DNA of 44,840 bases from Thioalkalivibrio sp. (GTDB lineage Bacteria; Pseudomonadota; Gammaproteobacteria; Ectothiorhodospirales; Ectothiorhodospiraceae), in assembly GCA_011389655.1 (NCBI GenBank), contig JAABTX010000013.1, forward strand, positions 1-44,840, given 5' to 3'. This document shows positions 8,570 through 17,155 of the stretch, piece by piece (position 1 is the stretch's first letter; each line of letters starts with the position of its first letter). The notes beneath the pieces were generated by a model. That model worked only from the letters and a program-made list of their open reading frames with translations, did not search any database and was not told where the DNA came from. The position numbers and the translations under genes were made by a program.

Positions 8570-10444
8570 TCAGAGCTGGTACTGAACCGCAAGCTGACCC
8601 GGCAGCTTGCGGGCCTGCCGGAAGGCCTCCTTCAGCACCCTTGCCTCCAGGGTGCCGAGTTCCTCCGGACGGATTCGGTTGCTGTCCTCGCGGTCCGCGT
8701 CCAGCGCCTGTTGCTGGGTGCGCAGCCGCAGCATCTGCAGATAGCGCAGGGCGGCATGATAGTCGCGGGCATCGTTGGCGCGCATCGCCCCCGCCGAGAC
8801 CGCCTGGTCCAGACGGTCGTGGGTGCGCGTGGCCGGCAGCTCCGCGGCCAGCGCGATCACCCGCGCCCCGTCCACGAAGGGCGTCAGGCCCTGCAGCTTG
8901 ATGTTGACGCCGCCGCTGCCACTGCGGATCTCCCCGAACAGCCCCAGCGGCGGGCGGAAGCTCATCTGGTTGGCCGCCATCTGGCGCCGGAAGCGGCTGT
9001 TGAAGGCGGTCTTGCGCAGCAGCTCCGAGCGCAATGCCTCGACCGGGTCGCGGTCGCCATCGATCGCGCGCAGATCGAAGAAGATCGAGCTCTTCAGCAG
9101 ATGTTCCGGGGTGCCCTGGTCGATCCAGCGCCCGAAGCGCCGCTGCCACTCCGGGCCGCTGAGACAGCATTCCGGATTGCCCGCCATCACGTCGCCGGGG
9201 CAGAGGTCGAAGCCACACTCGTCCAGGGCCCGGTTCACCGCCTGGGCATAGGGGAGGAGGCGTGCGCGCACCGTGTCTTCCTTTCCCCTGTCGCAGCGGA
9301 AGAGGATGCCGTTGTCCTGGTCCGTCTTCAGCGCCTGTTCCTCGCGGGCCTGGGACCCGAAGGCGAGCCAGGTGAAATCGATGCCTTCGATGTCGTGCTC
9401 CTGTCGCAGCAGTGCCAGCACCCGGCGCGTCGCGTGGTCGTTGATGCGGGTGATCAGGCGGAGGATCTGGTCCGCCTCGGCCCCCTGGCTGATCACCGCG
9501 CCGATCAGCCGTGGCACCTCGCGCAGCTGGGCGGCGATCGTGGCGACGGTGTCCGCGCGCAGGATGCCGCGCACCAGCCGGTCCAGTGTCAGCGGATGCG
9601 AGGTCAGCAGGTCACGTTCCCCGAGTACCCCGACCAGGCGGCCGTCGGCGACCACGCAGATGTGCTTCATCCCGTGCTCGGCCATGGTCTCGATGCCCTC
9701 GAAACCCGGGGCCGAGTCGGGCAGGGCAATGGGATCCGGGGTCATCACCTGACGCAGCGCGGTATCGAGCGGCAGCTCTTCCAGCGCAACGCGGGCGAGG
9801 AGGTCGGTCATCGTGAAGATGCCGACCGGCCGCCGGTCGTCGTCGACCGCGACGATGGAGCCGACCCGGGCGTCGCGCATCGCGGACAGCGCCTCGCGCA
9901 GCGACGCATCCGCTGCGCAGGTGACCGGGTCGCGGGCGATGCGGGCCCCCAGCGGGGTGTTCAGCTGGCCGCTGCCGCCGGCGCCGCCGAGGTTGCGCGT
10001 CAGCAGCCCCTGGTGCACGCGCTCCAGCAGGCTGGCCAGGCGTCGGGAACAGAAATCGCTGAAGACCTGCGACCGGGACCGCAGGCGGTCGAAGTCCTCG
10101 ACCGACAGCTCGAGACAGATGGTGTCCTCGAGCGCGCGATGCACCGTGTGCACCGGCCGCCGACCCAGCAGTGCGCCGATCGGGAAGGATTCGCCAGGCA
10201 CCAGTTCCCAGGCCTTGCCGGAAATCTGCTCGTCCTCGCTGGGGGTCTCTCCGCGGACCCGGCCCTGGCGGATGATGAAGAAGCGTTGCGCGGGTCCGCT
10301 GTCGGGATCGGTGATGCGTTCGCCACTGGCGTAGAACCGCGTCTCCAGCCGGGGCAGAAGGAATTCCAGCGCGTCCGGTTCGAGCTGGTCGAACGGGGCG
10401 TGCGTGTTCAGGAATTCCCGGGTGGTGTCGAGCGCGTCGGCCAT
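8570..10444 (-). CDS. cNMP-binding/CBS/DUF294 nucleotidyltransferase (copy 2)
   Basis: 624 residues, the same architecture as the 4153-6015 product but clearly diverged: N-terminal cNMP-binding-like domain (about 15-125), CBS pair (about 165-285, with VGIFTMTDLLARV and VGVLGERDLLTS), nucleotidyltransferase motif GSQAREEQ at about 363 with TDQDN at about 374, and a C-terminal helical domain. I chose ATG 10444. An upstream TTG at 10486 would give 14 more residues, but that codon lies within the predicted -12 element, upstream of the transcription start. First gene of the presumed operon with DUF4212 and the symporter; a role in sensing adenylate charge for acetate uptake or activation is inference. 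Confidence 0.9.
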   Translation of the reverse strand: MADALDTTREFLNTHAPFDQLEPDALEFLLPRLETRFYASGERITDPDSGPAQRFFIIRQGRVRGETPSEDEQISGKAWELVPGESFPIGALLGRRPVHTVHRALEDTICLELSVEDFDRLRSRSQVFSDFCSRRLASLLERVHQGLLTRNLGGAGGSGQLNTPLGARIARDPVTCAADASLREALSAMRDARVGSIVAVDDDRRPVGIFTMTDLLARVALEELPLDTALRQVMTPDPIALPDSAPGFEGIETMAEHGMKHICVVADGRLVGVLGERDLLTSHPLTLDRLVRGILRADTVATIAAQLREVPRLIGAVISQGAEADQILRLITRINDHATRRVLALLRQEHDIEGIDFTWLAFGSQAREEQALKTDQDNGILFRCDRGKEDTVRARLLPYAQAVNRALDECGFDLCPGDVMAGNPECCLSGPEWQRRFGRWIDQGTPEHLLKSSIFFDLRAIDGDRDPVEALRSELLRKTAFNSRFRRQMAANQMSFRPPLGLFGEIRSGSGGVNIKLQGLTPFVDGARVIALAAELPATRTHDRLDQAVSAGAMRANDARDYHAALRYLQMLRLRTQQQALDADREDSNRIRPEELGTLEARVLKEAFRQARKLPGQLAVQYQL

Positions 10445-10481
10445 CGGCTGCCGGAGGGTGATGGACTCATCGCGACAAGTC

Positions 10482-10497
10482 AGCAAGAATCAAGCCA
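10482..10497 (-). promoter_or_regulatory. Sigma-54 (-24/-12) promoter
   Basis: Minus-strand TGGCTTGATTCTTGCT matches the sigma-54 consensus TGGCACG-N4-TTGCW at all invariant positions: GG and GC are separated by exactly ten bases. The predicted start of transcription is near 10472, leaving a leader of about 27 bases before ATG 10444. The neighbouring regulator gene encodes a sigma-54 activator. Confidence 0.75.
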
Positions 10498-10557
10498 TGA
10501 TCCGCCCCCCCGCAGGCACAAGGACTTGCGAGCGGCCGGAGAGGGCGGCGCCCCGCG

Positions 10558-10597
10558 GCTGTTACATCCGGTAACAGCGGGTGTTACGCAAGGTAAC
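10558..10597. promoter_or_regulatory. Paired upstream activator sites GTTAC-N5-GTAAC
   Basis: Two palindromes, GTTACATCCGGTAAC (10561-10575) and GTTACGCAAGGTAAC (10583-10597), have centres 22 bp apart, two helical turns. The first extends to 8-bp arms (GCTGTTAC/GTAACAGC). They are centred about 96 and 118 bp upstream of the sigma-54 start, the usual distance for NtrC-type activator dimers. I infer that the response regulator encoded at 10725-12035 binds here. Confidence 0.65.
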
Positions 10598-10724
10598 GCG
10601 GCCTCGCGGTGTGCGGTGTCCGGAGCTGGCTGCCGCGCGCGGCGCGCACCGACCGCCCCTCGCCACCGGCGGAGCAGTGGGGGAGGGTGATCTTCACCCC
10701 TCCGCGTGGCGCGAATCACCGTGA

Positions 10725-12035
10725 TCACCCGGTCCGGGGCAGATTCTCGCGCTGGCGGCGCTCCCACAGGGTCTTGCGGCTGATGCCGAGGGCGCGCGCA
10801 AGCTCCGTCTCGTTCATGCGGCCCTGGTTCTCGATCACGAAGCGCCGGAAGTACGCGTTCAGGCTGGCGGTGCGGGAAGGGTCCTCGACCGTCGCGGGGG
10901 CAAGGCCGAGATGCTCCCAGTCGATGCGGTTGTCCTCGGACAGGACCACCGCGCGCTCCAGCGCGTTGCGCAGTTCGCGGACATTGCCCGGCCACGCGTA
11001 CTGGTGCATGCGCCGGCGCGTCCGTTCGTCCAGGCTCAGGCCGGATGTGTTGAAGCGCCGTCCCAGCTCCCCGAGAAAATGGCCGGTGAGCAGGTCCAGG
11101 TCCTGCAGGCGTTCCCGCAGCGGCGGGATGCGCAGCTCGAGCACCCGCAGCCGGTAGTAGAGATCGGCGCGGAATTCGCCCGCGTCGATCATCGCCTCCA
11201 GGTCCCGGTGCGTCGCCGCCAGCAGGCGCACATCGACCCTTCTGGCCTGGTTGGCGCCGACCGGCCGGATCTCGCCCTCCTGCAGCACGCGCAGCAGCCG
11301 GGCCTGGGCCGCCGGGGCCAGTTCACCGATCTCGTCGAGGAACAGCGCGCCCCCGTGGGCCGACTCGATCAGGCCGGTGCGGGCCTTGACCGCACCGGTG
11401 TAGGCACCCTGGGCGTGTCCGAACAGTTCCGCCTCGACCAGGCCCTCCGGTATCGAGGCGCAGTTGACCGGAACGAAGGGCTGGGCAGCCCGCGGGCTCA
11501 GGGCGTGGATCGCCCGCGCCGCAACCTCCTTGCCGGTGCCCGACTCGCCCCGGATCAGCACGGTGGAGTCGGCGGCGGCGACCTTGCGGATCTGCTGGCG
11601 CAGCGTGACGATCGCGGGAGATTCACCGATCAGTCCCTGCTCCTGCCCGGCAGGCCCTTCCGGCACGTCGGGATGGCGTTGTTGGCCGCTGCTGCGCAGC
11701 GCGGCGCGCAGGGTCAGCAACAGGGCGTCGTGATCGAAGGGCTTGGCGATGTAGTCGATCGCGCCGGACTTCATCGCCTCCACCGCCGAGGTGATCGAGG
11801 CATAGCTGGTCATGATCACGGTCGGCAGCCGCGGATATTCTCCGATCAGGGCCGTGCCCTCCCCGTCGGGCAGGCGCAGGTCGGCGAGCACCAGATCGAA
11901 GTCGCTGCGCTCGGCCTGTTCGCGGGCACCGCAGAGGTCCTCGGCCAGCGCGATCTCGAAGCCGTGGTGTTCCAGGAACCGGCGCACGGCCCGCCGGATC
12001 GCCGCTTCGTCATCGACCAGGAGGATTCGTGTCAT
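10725..12035 (-). CDS. NtrC-family response regulator (sigma-54 activator)
   Basis: 436 residues. Receiver domain about 1-120 with phosphoacceptor Asp52 (LVLADLRLP) and Lys98 (AKPF). The AAA+ domain has Walker A GESGTGKE (163-170), the sigma-54 contact loop GAYTGA (210-215, the Tyr variant of GAFTGA) and Walker B FLDEIGE. A Fis-type helix-turn-helix closes the protein ([19 protein letters not shown], from about 409). ATG 12035 overlaps the kinase stop codon (ATGA), so kinase and regulator form one two-component operon. In Vibrio and Pseudomonas the equivalent SLC5-kinase works with a LuxR-type regulator (CrbR/ErdR); an NtrC-type partner is a different solution. A good sigma-54 promoter lies just downstream. 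Confidence 0.93.
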   Translation of the reverse strand: MTRILLVDDEAAIRRAVRRFLEHHGFEIALAEDLCGAREQAERSDFDLVLADLRLPDGEGTALIGEYPRLPTVIMTSYASITSAVEAMKSGAIDYIAKPFDHDALLLTLRAALRSSGQQRHPDVPEGPAGQEQGLIGESPAIVTLRQQIRKVAAADSTVLIRGESGTGKEVAARAIHALSPRAAQPFVPVNCASIPEGLVEAELFGHAQGAYTGAVKARTGLIESAHGGALFLDEIGELAPAAQARLLRVLQEGEIRPVGANQARRVDVRLLAATHRDLEAMIDAGEFRADLYYRLRVLELRIPPLRERLQDLDLLTGHFLGELGRRFNTSGLSLDERTRRRMHQYAWPGNVRELRNALERAVVLSEDNRIDWEHLGLAPATVEDPSRTASLNAYFRRFVIENQGRMNETELARALGISRKTLWERRQRENLPRTG

Positions 12036-14962
12036 GCCTGTCTGCCGGTCGGCAAGGTCAGAGTGAATTGGGCACCGCCCTCGGCTGCGTTCATGGCCGT
12101 TAGGCTACCACCATGGTCCTGCACGATGCTGTAGGCGACGGGCAGTCCAAGGCCTGTGCCCCGGCCGGCGGGCTTGGTCGTGAAGAAGGGTTCGAACAGC
12201 CGGTCCAGCGTGGCTGCGGCAATCCCCGGTCCCTCGTCATGGATGGTGATGCGCACCGCGGCGCCCGTCCGGCGCGCCCGGACACGGATCGCCGCGCCGG
12301 CCGGCGAGGCCTGCTCCGCGTTGGTCAGCAGGTTGATGAAGACCTGCAGCAGCTTCGGTCGTGCGCCCAGCACCGACTGCTCCGCCAGTCCGTCCAGTTC
12401 GTAGCGGATGTCCTTGCGGCCCGCGAGGCGGGTCAGCCGGATCGCCTCGTCCACCAGCGCGGCGAGATCGACCGGCTCGAAGCGGTTGCGCGGCGGCGTA
12501 TCGGAGTGGGCAAAGGCGACCAGCGACTGCACGATGGTGTTGATGCGCCGTGTCTGGCCAATGATGTCCTCCGCAATGTCGCGGATCTCCCCCGGGTCGT
12601 CCTCCAGCGGCAGGGTCTGCGCGAGGGAGGCGATGCCCGCCAGCGGGTTGCCGATCTCGTGCGCGACACCGGCCGCGAAACGCCCGATGGACGCGAGCCG
12701 GTCGCCGTGGGCCACCTCGCTTTCGAGCTGCACCCGGGCGGTGACATCCTCGATCAGGATCACGTAGCCCTCGCGGTGACCCGCGGTCACTGCCACCGTG
12801 GACTTGTGCAGGTTCAGTCGCCGCGGGCCGCGGCGGGTCTCCAGATTCAGCTTGTAGAGCTGCCGGTCGTCGCTGTCGAGGAAGGCCTGCAGCAGCCCGC
12901 CCCAGGGCCGTTCCAGGCGCTCGACGAGCTGGCCCACCGCAGCACCCGGCCGGATACCCGTGAGTTCGGCCAGCGCGTGATTCCAGCCGGTGACCTCGCC
13001 GCCGGGGGTCAGGCTGCACACCCCGAGCGGCAGTTCGTGCAGGATCTGGCGGTGGAATCGACGCAGCGCGTCGAGTTCGGCCGCCAGCCCGGTCAGCGGC
13101 AGGCGGGCATCCTCCAGCTGCTGCTCGATCCGGCGCAGGCTCTCGCCGAGGCTCGAACGGCCGGCGGCATCCAGGCGCAGGTGCTGATCCACGATCATGC
13201 GGGCGAGAACCGGCCCGAGCAGGCCCGAGAGGTTGCGCTCGATGCGCTCGCGCAGCCGCTGCAGGTCCCGGCGCGATCGCGTGTGCCGTGGCAGGCCGAG
13301 ATCGTCCAGTGCCCGCTGCACCTCGTGACGGGCCGGCATGCTGCCGAGCGTGTTCGCCAGCTCCGCCTCCATCTCGGGCACGTCACGCGCCAGTGGCAGG
13401 TCGATGGTGGCGTAGATCGGCTCGCGCGGGCAGCAGACCTGACCGGCCTCGACCTCCTGCTGGTTCGGCCGCGACAGCAGCGACCCGAGGATGAACAGCA
13501 CGGTGTTCGCCCCCAGACTGACCGTGAGGGCAAAGGTCCAGGGATCGAGGCCGCCGCCGGCGGCCAGCTCCTGCAGGCGGGGCGCCTGCGGCCAGATGCC
13601 GGCGTTCCCCAGCAGCGGCGTGACCAGACTGAAGAACCAGCCGGTGATGCCGGCGGCGAGTCCGAGCAGGAAGCCGTTGCGGGTCGCCCGCGGCCACAGC
13701 AGCAGGCCGAAGAAACCGGGCAGGAACTGGGCCACCGCAGCGAAGGAGATCAGGCCGAGCTGCGCCAGGCCCTCGATCACCTGCAGCAGGCCGTAGAAGC
13801 CGTAGCCAAGGGCGATGATCAGCACGATCCAGATGCGCCGCCCCCACAGCAGGTTGCGGTACAGGTTCGCCGGCATGCCCTGGCGTTCGCGCAGGCTGGC
13901 CGGCGGGGACAGGTAGTTCATTCCCATGTTGGCCAGTGCCAGCGTGGTGACGATCATCATCGCGCTCGCCGCGGACAGGCCGCCGACGAAGATCAGCAGC
14001 GCGAGCGTCGGGGACTCGAGCCGGGAGGCCAGCCCCAGCGCATAGTAACTGGTCTGCTCGGTGAGCCCGGCCGCCTGCCCGGCCCAGTAGAGCAGTGGCA
14101 TCGGCAGGTTCAGCAGCAGCAGGAACAGCGGAAAGCCCCAGGCCGCGCGGTTCAGCGCCTCGGGGTTGATGTTCTCCGTGAACAGCATGTGAAACTGCCG
14201 CGGCAGCAGGAAGGCGGCGGCGAAGGCCAGCACCATCAGGCTGGTCCAGCCACCGTCGAATACCGGCTGGTACAGCGCGGTGACCGCCTCGGGGTGCGAG
14301 GCCAGCCAGCGGTCCAGCCCCCCCAGCCCCCCGAAGACCGCGAACAGCGCGATAGCGGCGATGACGAGCAGCGCAACCAGCTTCACCATCGACTCGAAGG
14401 CGATCGCCACCACCAGCCCCGAGTGCTTCTCCCGCGGCGAGATGTGCCGCGCCCCGAACAGGATCGCGAACAGCGCGATGGTGGCGGTAAAGGTGAGCGC
14501 CAGCAGGTGCGGCGGCGTGTCCGCGGTCAGGACCGCCGCCGACTCGGCGACCGCCTTGATCTGCAGCGCGATGTAGGGGAGTACGCCGGCCAGCATGAAC
14601 AGCGTGACCACCGGCCCGGTGAGCCGGCTGCGGTAACGGAAGGCGAAGAGGTCCGCCAGCGAGGTCAGCTGATGCTCGCGCACCAGCACCAGAATCGGTC
14701 GCAGCAGGAACGGTGTGGCCGCAAACGCCAGGGTGACGCCGAGATAGATGGTCAGGTAGAGATAGCCGTGGGTCTCCAGGAATCCGAGATTCCCGTAGAA
14801 GGTCCAGGAGGTGGCGTACACGCCCAGCGACAGCGTGTACACCCAGGCGTTGCCGGCGATCCTCCCGAAGGCCCGCGAGCGCTCTGCCGCGAAGGCGATG
14901 GCGAACAGCGCCGCAAGGTAGATCACCCCGACCGCGTAGACGAGGCCGAGGCTAAGGGTCAC
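12032..14962 (-). CDS. SLC5-domain sensor histidine kinase (CrbS-like)
   Basis: 976 residues. The N-terminal half (about 1-500) is a sodium:solute-symporter-like domain with about 13 membrane segments (WVYTLSLGVYATSWTFYG is typical of this kinase family). A linker follows, then a PAS domain (about 640-750, VTGWNHALAELTG), a HisKA domain with the phosphorylated His near residue 766 (GVAHEIGNPLAG) and an HATPase domain (N box INLLTNAEQA, G1 DEGPGIA, G2 GTGLGLPVAYSI). Family members such as CrbS/MxtR respond to acetate or related metabolites and control acs. GTG 14962 overlaps the preceding small membrane gene by 11 bases; its stop overlaps the regulator start. Whether the transporter half moves substrate or only senses it cannot be told from sequence. 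Confidence 0.93.
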   Translation of the reverse strand: MTLSLGLVYAVGVIYLAALFAIAFAAERSRAFGRIAGNAWVYTLSLGVYATSWTFYGNLGFLETHGYLYLTIYLGVTLAFAATPFLLRPILVLVREHQLTSLADLFAFRYRSRLTGPVVTLFMLAGVLPYIALQIKAVAESAAVLTADTPPHLLALTFTATIALFAILFGARHISPREKHSGLVVAIAFESMVKLVALLVIAAIALFAVFGGLGGLDRWLASHPEAVTALYQPVFDGGWTSLMVLAFAAAFLLPRQFHMLFTENINPEALNRAAWGFPLFLLLLNLPMPLLYWAGQAAGLTEQTSYYALGLASRLESPTLALLIFVGGLSAASAMMIVTTLALANMGMNYLSPPASLRERQGMPANLYRNLLWGRRIWIVLIIALGYGFYGLLQVIEGLAQLGLISFAAVAQFLPGFFGLLLWPRATRNGFLLGLAAGITGWFFSLVTPLLGNAGIWPQAPRLQELAAGGGLDPWTFALTVSLGANTVLFILGSLLSRPNQQEVEAGQVCCPREPIYATIDLPLARDVPEMEAELANTLGSMPARHEVQRALDDLGLPRHTRSRRDLQRLRERIERNLSGLLGPVLARMIVDQHLRLDAAGRSSLGESLRRIEQQLEDARLPLTGLAAELDALRRFHRQILHELPLGVCSLTPGGEVTGWNHALAELTGIRPGAAVGQLVERLERPWGGLLQAFLDSDDRQLYKLNLETRRGPRRLNLHKSTVAVTAGHREGYVILIEDVTARVQLESEVAHGDRLASIGRFAAGVAHEIGNPLAGIASLAQTLPLEDDPGEIRDIAEDIIGQTRRINTIVQSLVAFAHSDTPPRNRFEPVDLAALVDEAIRLTRLAGRKDIRYELDGLAEQSVLGARPKLLQVFINLLTNAEQASPAGAAIRVRARRTGAAVRITIHDEGPGIAAATLDRLFEPFFTTKPAGRGTGLGLPVAYSIVQDHGGSLTAMNAAEGGAQFTLTLPTGRQA

Positions 14963-15122
14963 GGCGTCCGACCATCGTCAGCGCGATCAGGCCCACGAGC
15001 GCCCCCCAGGCGGCGAAGGGCCACCACCAGGCGGGTGCGATGGCGGCGACCCACGGCACCACCGGCGACAGGAACAGCAGCACGCCGATCAGCAGCACCA
15101 GCACGCTGGCCCCCTGGCTCAC
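14952..15122 (-). CDS. Small two-span membrane protein upstream of the sensor kinase
   Basis: 56 residues from GTG 15122 (MSQGASVLVLLIG...), with two hydrophobic segments (about 5-22 and 28-48) and a short basic tail VGRRDP. The stop overlaps the kinase start by 11 bases, so the two are coupled. An alternative ATG at 15191 would give 79 residues but has no ribosome site and adds a hydrophilic tract. Short membrane proteins often precede SLC5-type kinases; this one could be a kinase accessory, but no function is assigned. Confidence 0.6.
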   Translation of the reverse strand: MSQGASVLVLLIGVLLFLSPVVPWVAAIAPAWWWPFAAWGALVGLIALTMVGRRDP

Positions 15123-15261
15123 CGTCGCCCCCGCGCATTCAGCATCGATGTTCCGACATGTGTCATCGCTCCTGACCCGGCCAACGATCATAGTGCCGCG
15201 GGCAACGCCACTGACTTTAGCGCGAAAACATAGCCGCGGAAGAACCCCGACCGTGCGGACA

Positions 15262-15480
15262 GCAGGGAGCCGCTCCCACAAGCCACCGCGAGCCCCTGTG
15301 GGAGCGGCCTCCTGGCCGCTCCTGCGCGGGCAGTGCCGTGGGTTTGTGGGAGCGGCCTCCTGGCCGCGATGCCCTTCGCCCGGTGTGGAATCGCGGCTGG
15401 AAGCCGCTCCTACGGGCCGCTCCTACGGGCCGCTCCTACGGGCCGCTCCTACGGGCGGATCCAACGGGCCGCTCCCACGC
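15262..15480. repeat. REP-like cluster with 13-bp tandem array
   Basis: Several copies of the GTGGGAGCGGC/GCCGCTCC element in both orientations (around 15298, 15345 and 15395), followed by four head-to-tail 13-bp units GGGCCGCTCCTAC-like at 15402-15455 and a further fragment to 15480. They fill most of the gap between the small membrane gene and gluQRS. No gene is visible within it; translated frames are low-complexity Arg/Ala/Pro strings. Confidence 0.8.
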
Positions 15481-15540
15481 CACCGCGAGCCACCGTGGGC
15501 GGCGCGCCCTCGCGGCAATCCGGCGGCAGGGGCTGGCCGC

Positions 15541-16464
15541 CTACGCGCCCGTGGGGCGCAGGCACGCCTCCGGAATCGGTCCCGGCGGCAGTCGCCCCGG
15601 GCTCCAGTGGCGCCGTGCGTGCTCCAGCAGGTCGTCGACCGCTCCCGGTCCAGCCGCGGCGAAACCGGGATCGACGCCCGGGGTGCCGATCGCGGCCAGG
15701 ATCGGCGCGAGCAGGGCGGCGGGCCGCTGGCGCGGCGCCGGCGCGGCGCCCGAAGACTTGGCCAGCTTCCGGCCGCTGTCCGCGATCACCACCGGGTGGT
15801 GCAGATAACGGGGCTGCGGACGCCCGAGCCCCCGGTACAGCTGCAGCTGCCGGGGCACCGAGCCCAGCAGGTCGATGCCGCGGACCACGTCGGTGACCCC
15901 GAGCGCGATGTCGTCGACGACGGTCGCGAGCTGGTAGGCGAACACGCCGTCGGCCCGGCGGATCACGAAATCGCCGCCCAGCCGGTGCAGGTCGAAGCCG
16001 AGCGGGCCCAGGCTCCGGTCCGTGATCGTCCAGTGGCGCTGCTCGGCCCGCAGGCGAACCGAGCGGCCCTCCCGGCCGCGCGGCAGGCCCTCCCGACAGG
16101 TACCCGGGTAGATCGGCCCGTCGAGGCCCACGAGCCCGGCGGCGGCGACCTCCTTCCGGGAACAGGCGCAGGCGAAGACCCGGCCAGCGGCCTCCAGGCG
16201 CGCGAGGGCCTCCCGGTAGGCCGGTTCGCGCTCGCTCTGAAACACCACGGCGCCATCCCATCCGAGCCCGCAGGCGTCGAGGGTACGCAGGATCTCGTCC
16301 GCGGCGCCGGGCACGGTGCGCGGCCGGTCGCTATCGTCGATGCGCAGGTGCCACCGGCCCTGCCGGCTGCGGGCGTCCAGCCAGGAGATCACCGCGGCGG
16401 TCAGCGAACCCGCGTGCAGCGGGCCCGACGGAGTCGGGGCGAAGCGGCCTGTGCAGACGGTCAA
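15541..16464 (-). CDS. gluQRS: Glutamyl-queuosine tRNA(Asp) synthetase
   Basis: 307 residues. A truncated glutamyl-tRNA-synthetase paralogue that attaches glutamate to the queuosine at the wobble base of tRNA-Asp. Seen: the class I HIGH-like signature GRFAPTPSGPLHAGS near the N-terminus, zinc-ligand cysteines CACSRKE and YPGTC (about 98-120), the KLAKSSG (KMSKS-like) loop near 235, and no anticodon-binding domain. The only fitting start is TTG 16464, just ahead of the HxGS signature. It lies 57 bases downstream of dksA, the conserved dksA-gluQRS order of Gammaproteobacteria. Confidence 0.95.
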   Translation of the reverse strand: MTVCTGRFAPTPSGPLHAGSLTAAVISWLDARSRQGRWHLRIDDSDRPRTVPGAADEILRTLDACGLGWDGAVVFQSEREPAYREALARLEAAGRVFACACSRKEVAAAGLVGLDGPIYPGTCREGLPRGREGRSVRLRAEQRHWTITDRSLGPLGFDLHRLGGDFVIRRADGVFAYQLATVVDDIALGVTDVVRGIDLLGSVPRQLQLYRGLGRPQPRYLHHPVVIADSGRKLAKSSGAAPAPRQRPAALLAPILAAIGTPGVDPGFAAAGPGAVDDLLEHARRHWSPGRLPPGPIPEACLRPTGA

Positions 16465-16521
16465 GAGGCCGGGAACAGGACGTGAATGCCGGTTTGTCCG
16501 GTGTCCGGGACGGCGGGCCGT

Positions 16522-16974
16522 TCAGGCCATCTGCCTTTCCTTGATCTCCGCCAGCGTCTTGCAGTCGATGCACAGCGTGGCGGTCGGGCGCGCCTCCAGC
16601 CTGCGGATGCCGATCTCCACCCCGCAGGCCTCGCAGTAGCCGTAGTTGCCCAGATCGATGTTGCGCAGGGACTCGTCGATCTTCTTGGAGAGCTTGCGCT
16701 CACGGTCGCGCGCCCGGAGCTCCAGGCCGAATTCCTCTTCCTGTGTCGCGCGGTCGGCGGGATCCGCGAAGTTCGCGGCCTCCCGCTTCATGTGACCCAC
16801 GGTCCGGTTCACCTCCTCCAGCAATTCCTGTTTCCAGGCGAGCAGGAGTTGCCGGAAATGTGCCAGCTGCTCGTCGCTCATGTACTCTTCGCCGGCCTCC
16901 GGCTGGTAGGCGGCAATGCCGCTGGCCACCATGTGGTTGGACGAGGGCTTGGTCTTCTTCGGGTCTGCGGCCAT
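16522..16974 (-). CDS. dksA: RNA polymerase-binding transcription factor DksA
   Basis: 150 residues, the family length. DksA enters the secondary channel of RNA polymerase and, with ppGpp, resets promoter choice. The coiled-coil tip holds the D-x2-D-x-A motif (FADPADRATQ, Asp71 and Asp74), and the four-Cys zinc finger is intact (Cys114, Cys117, Cys135, Cys138: CEACG and CIDCK). ATG 16974 has GGAGA about ten bases upstream. Transcribed ahead of gluQRS. Confidence 0.97.
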   Translation of the reverse strand: MAADPKKTKPSSNHMVASGIAAYQPEAGEEYMSDEQLAHFRQLLLAWKQELLEEVNRTVGHMKREAANFADPADRATQEEEFGLELRARDRERKLSKKIDESLRNIDLGNYGYCEACGVEIGIRRLEARPTATLCIDCKTLAEIKERQMA

Positions 16975-17005
16975 GGACGCTGGTCTCCGGGTGAATCGCG
17001 GGCCT

Positions 17006-17034
17006 TATCTATCAGAGAAGGCCGGTGCAGGCAA
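17006..17034 (-). promoter_or_regulatory. Possible dksA promoter
   Basis: On the minus strand TTGCCT is followed after 17 bases by TAGATA, about 32 bases ahead of the dksA start. The match to sigma-70 boxes is moderate (four and three of six), so this is a weak call. Confidence 0.3.
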
Positions 17035-17155
17035 GGGCCGAGCGGGCCGGCGGTGTGAATTCGGCGGGCTGGCGCCCCGGCGCCTGCCGCGTGTCGACCG
17101 GTGCCCCTCCGCACCGCGGCGGGCCCGCGGTGCCCGCGAATCCCTTGGAGGATCA

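Noticed and set aside
10445-10486. TTG 10486 as start of the second DUF294 gene
   Set aside because: The codon lies within the -12 box of the sigma-54 promoter, upstream of the predicted transcription start; ATG 10444 fits.
12113-15175. 1020-codon open frame on the plus strand opposite the sensor kinase
   Set aside because: Antisense shadow caused by high GC content: Arg/Gln/His/Gly-rich composition, no domain, and the opposite strand encodes a clear kinase.
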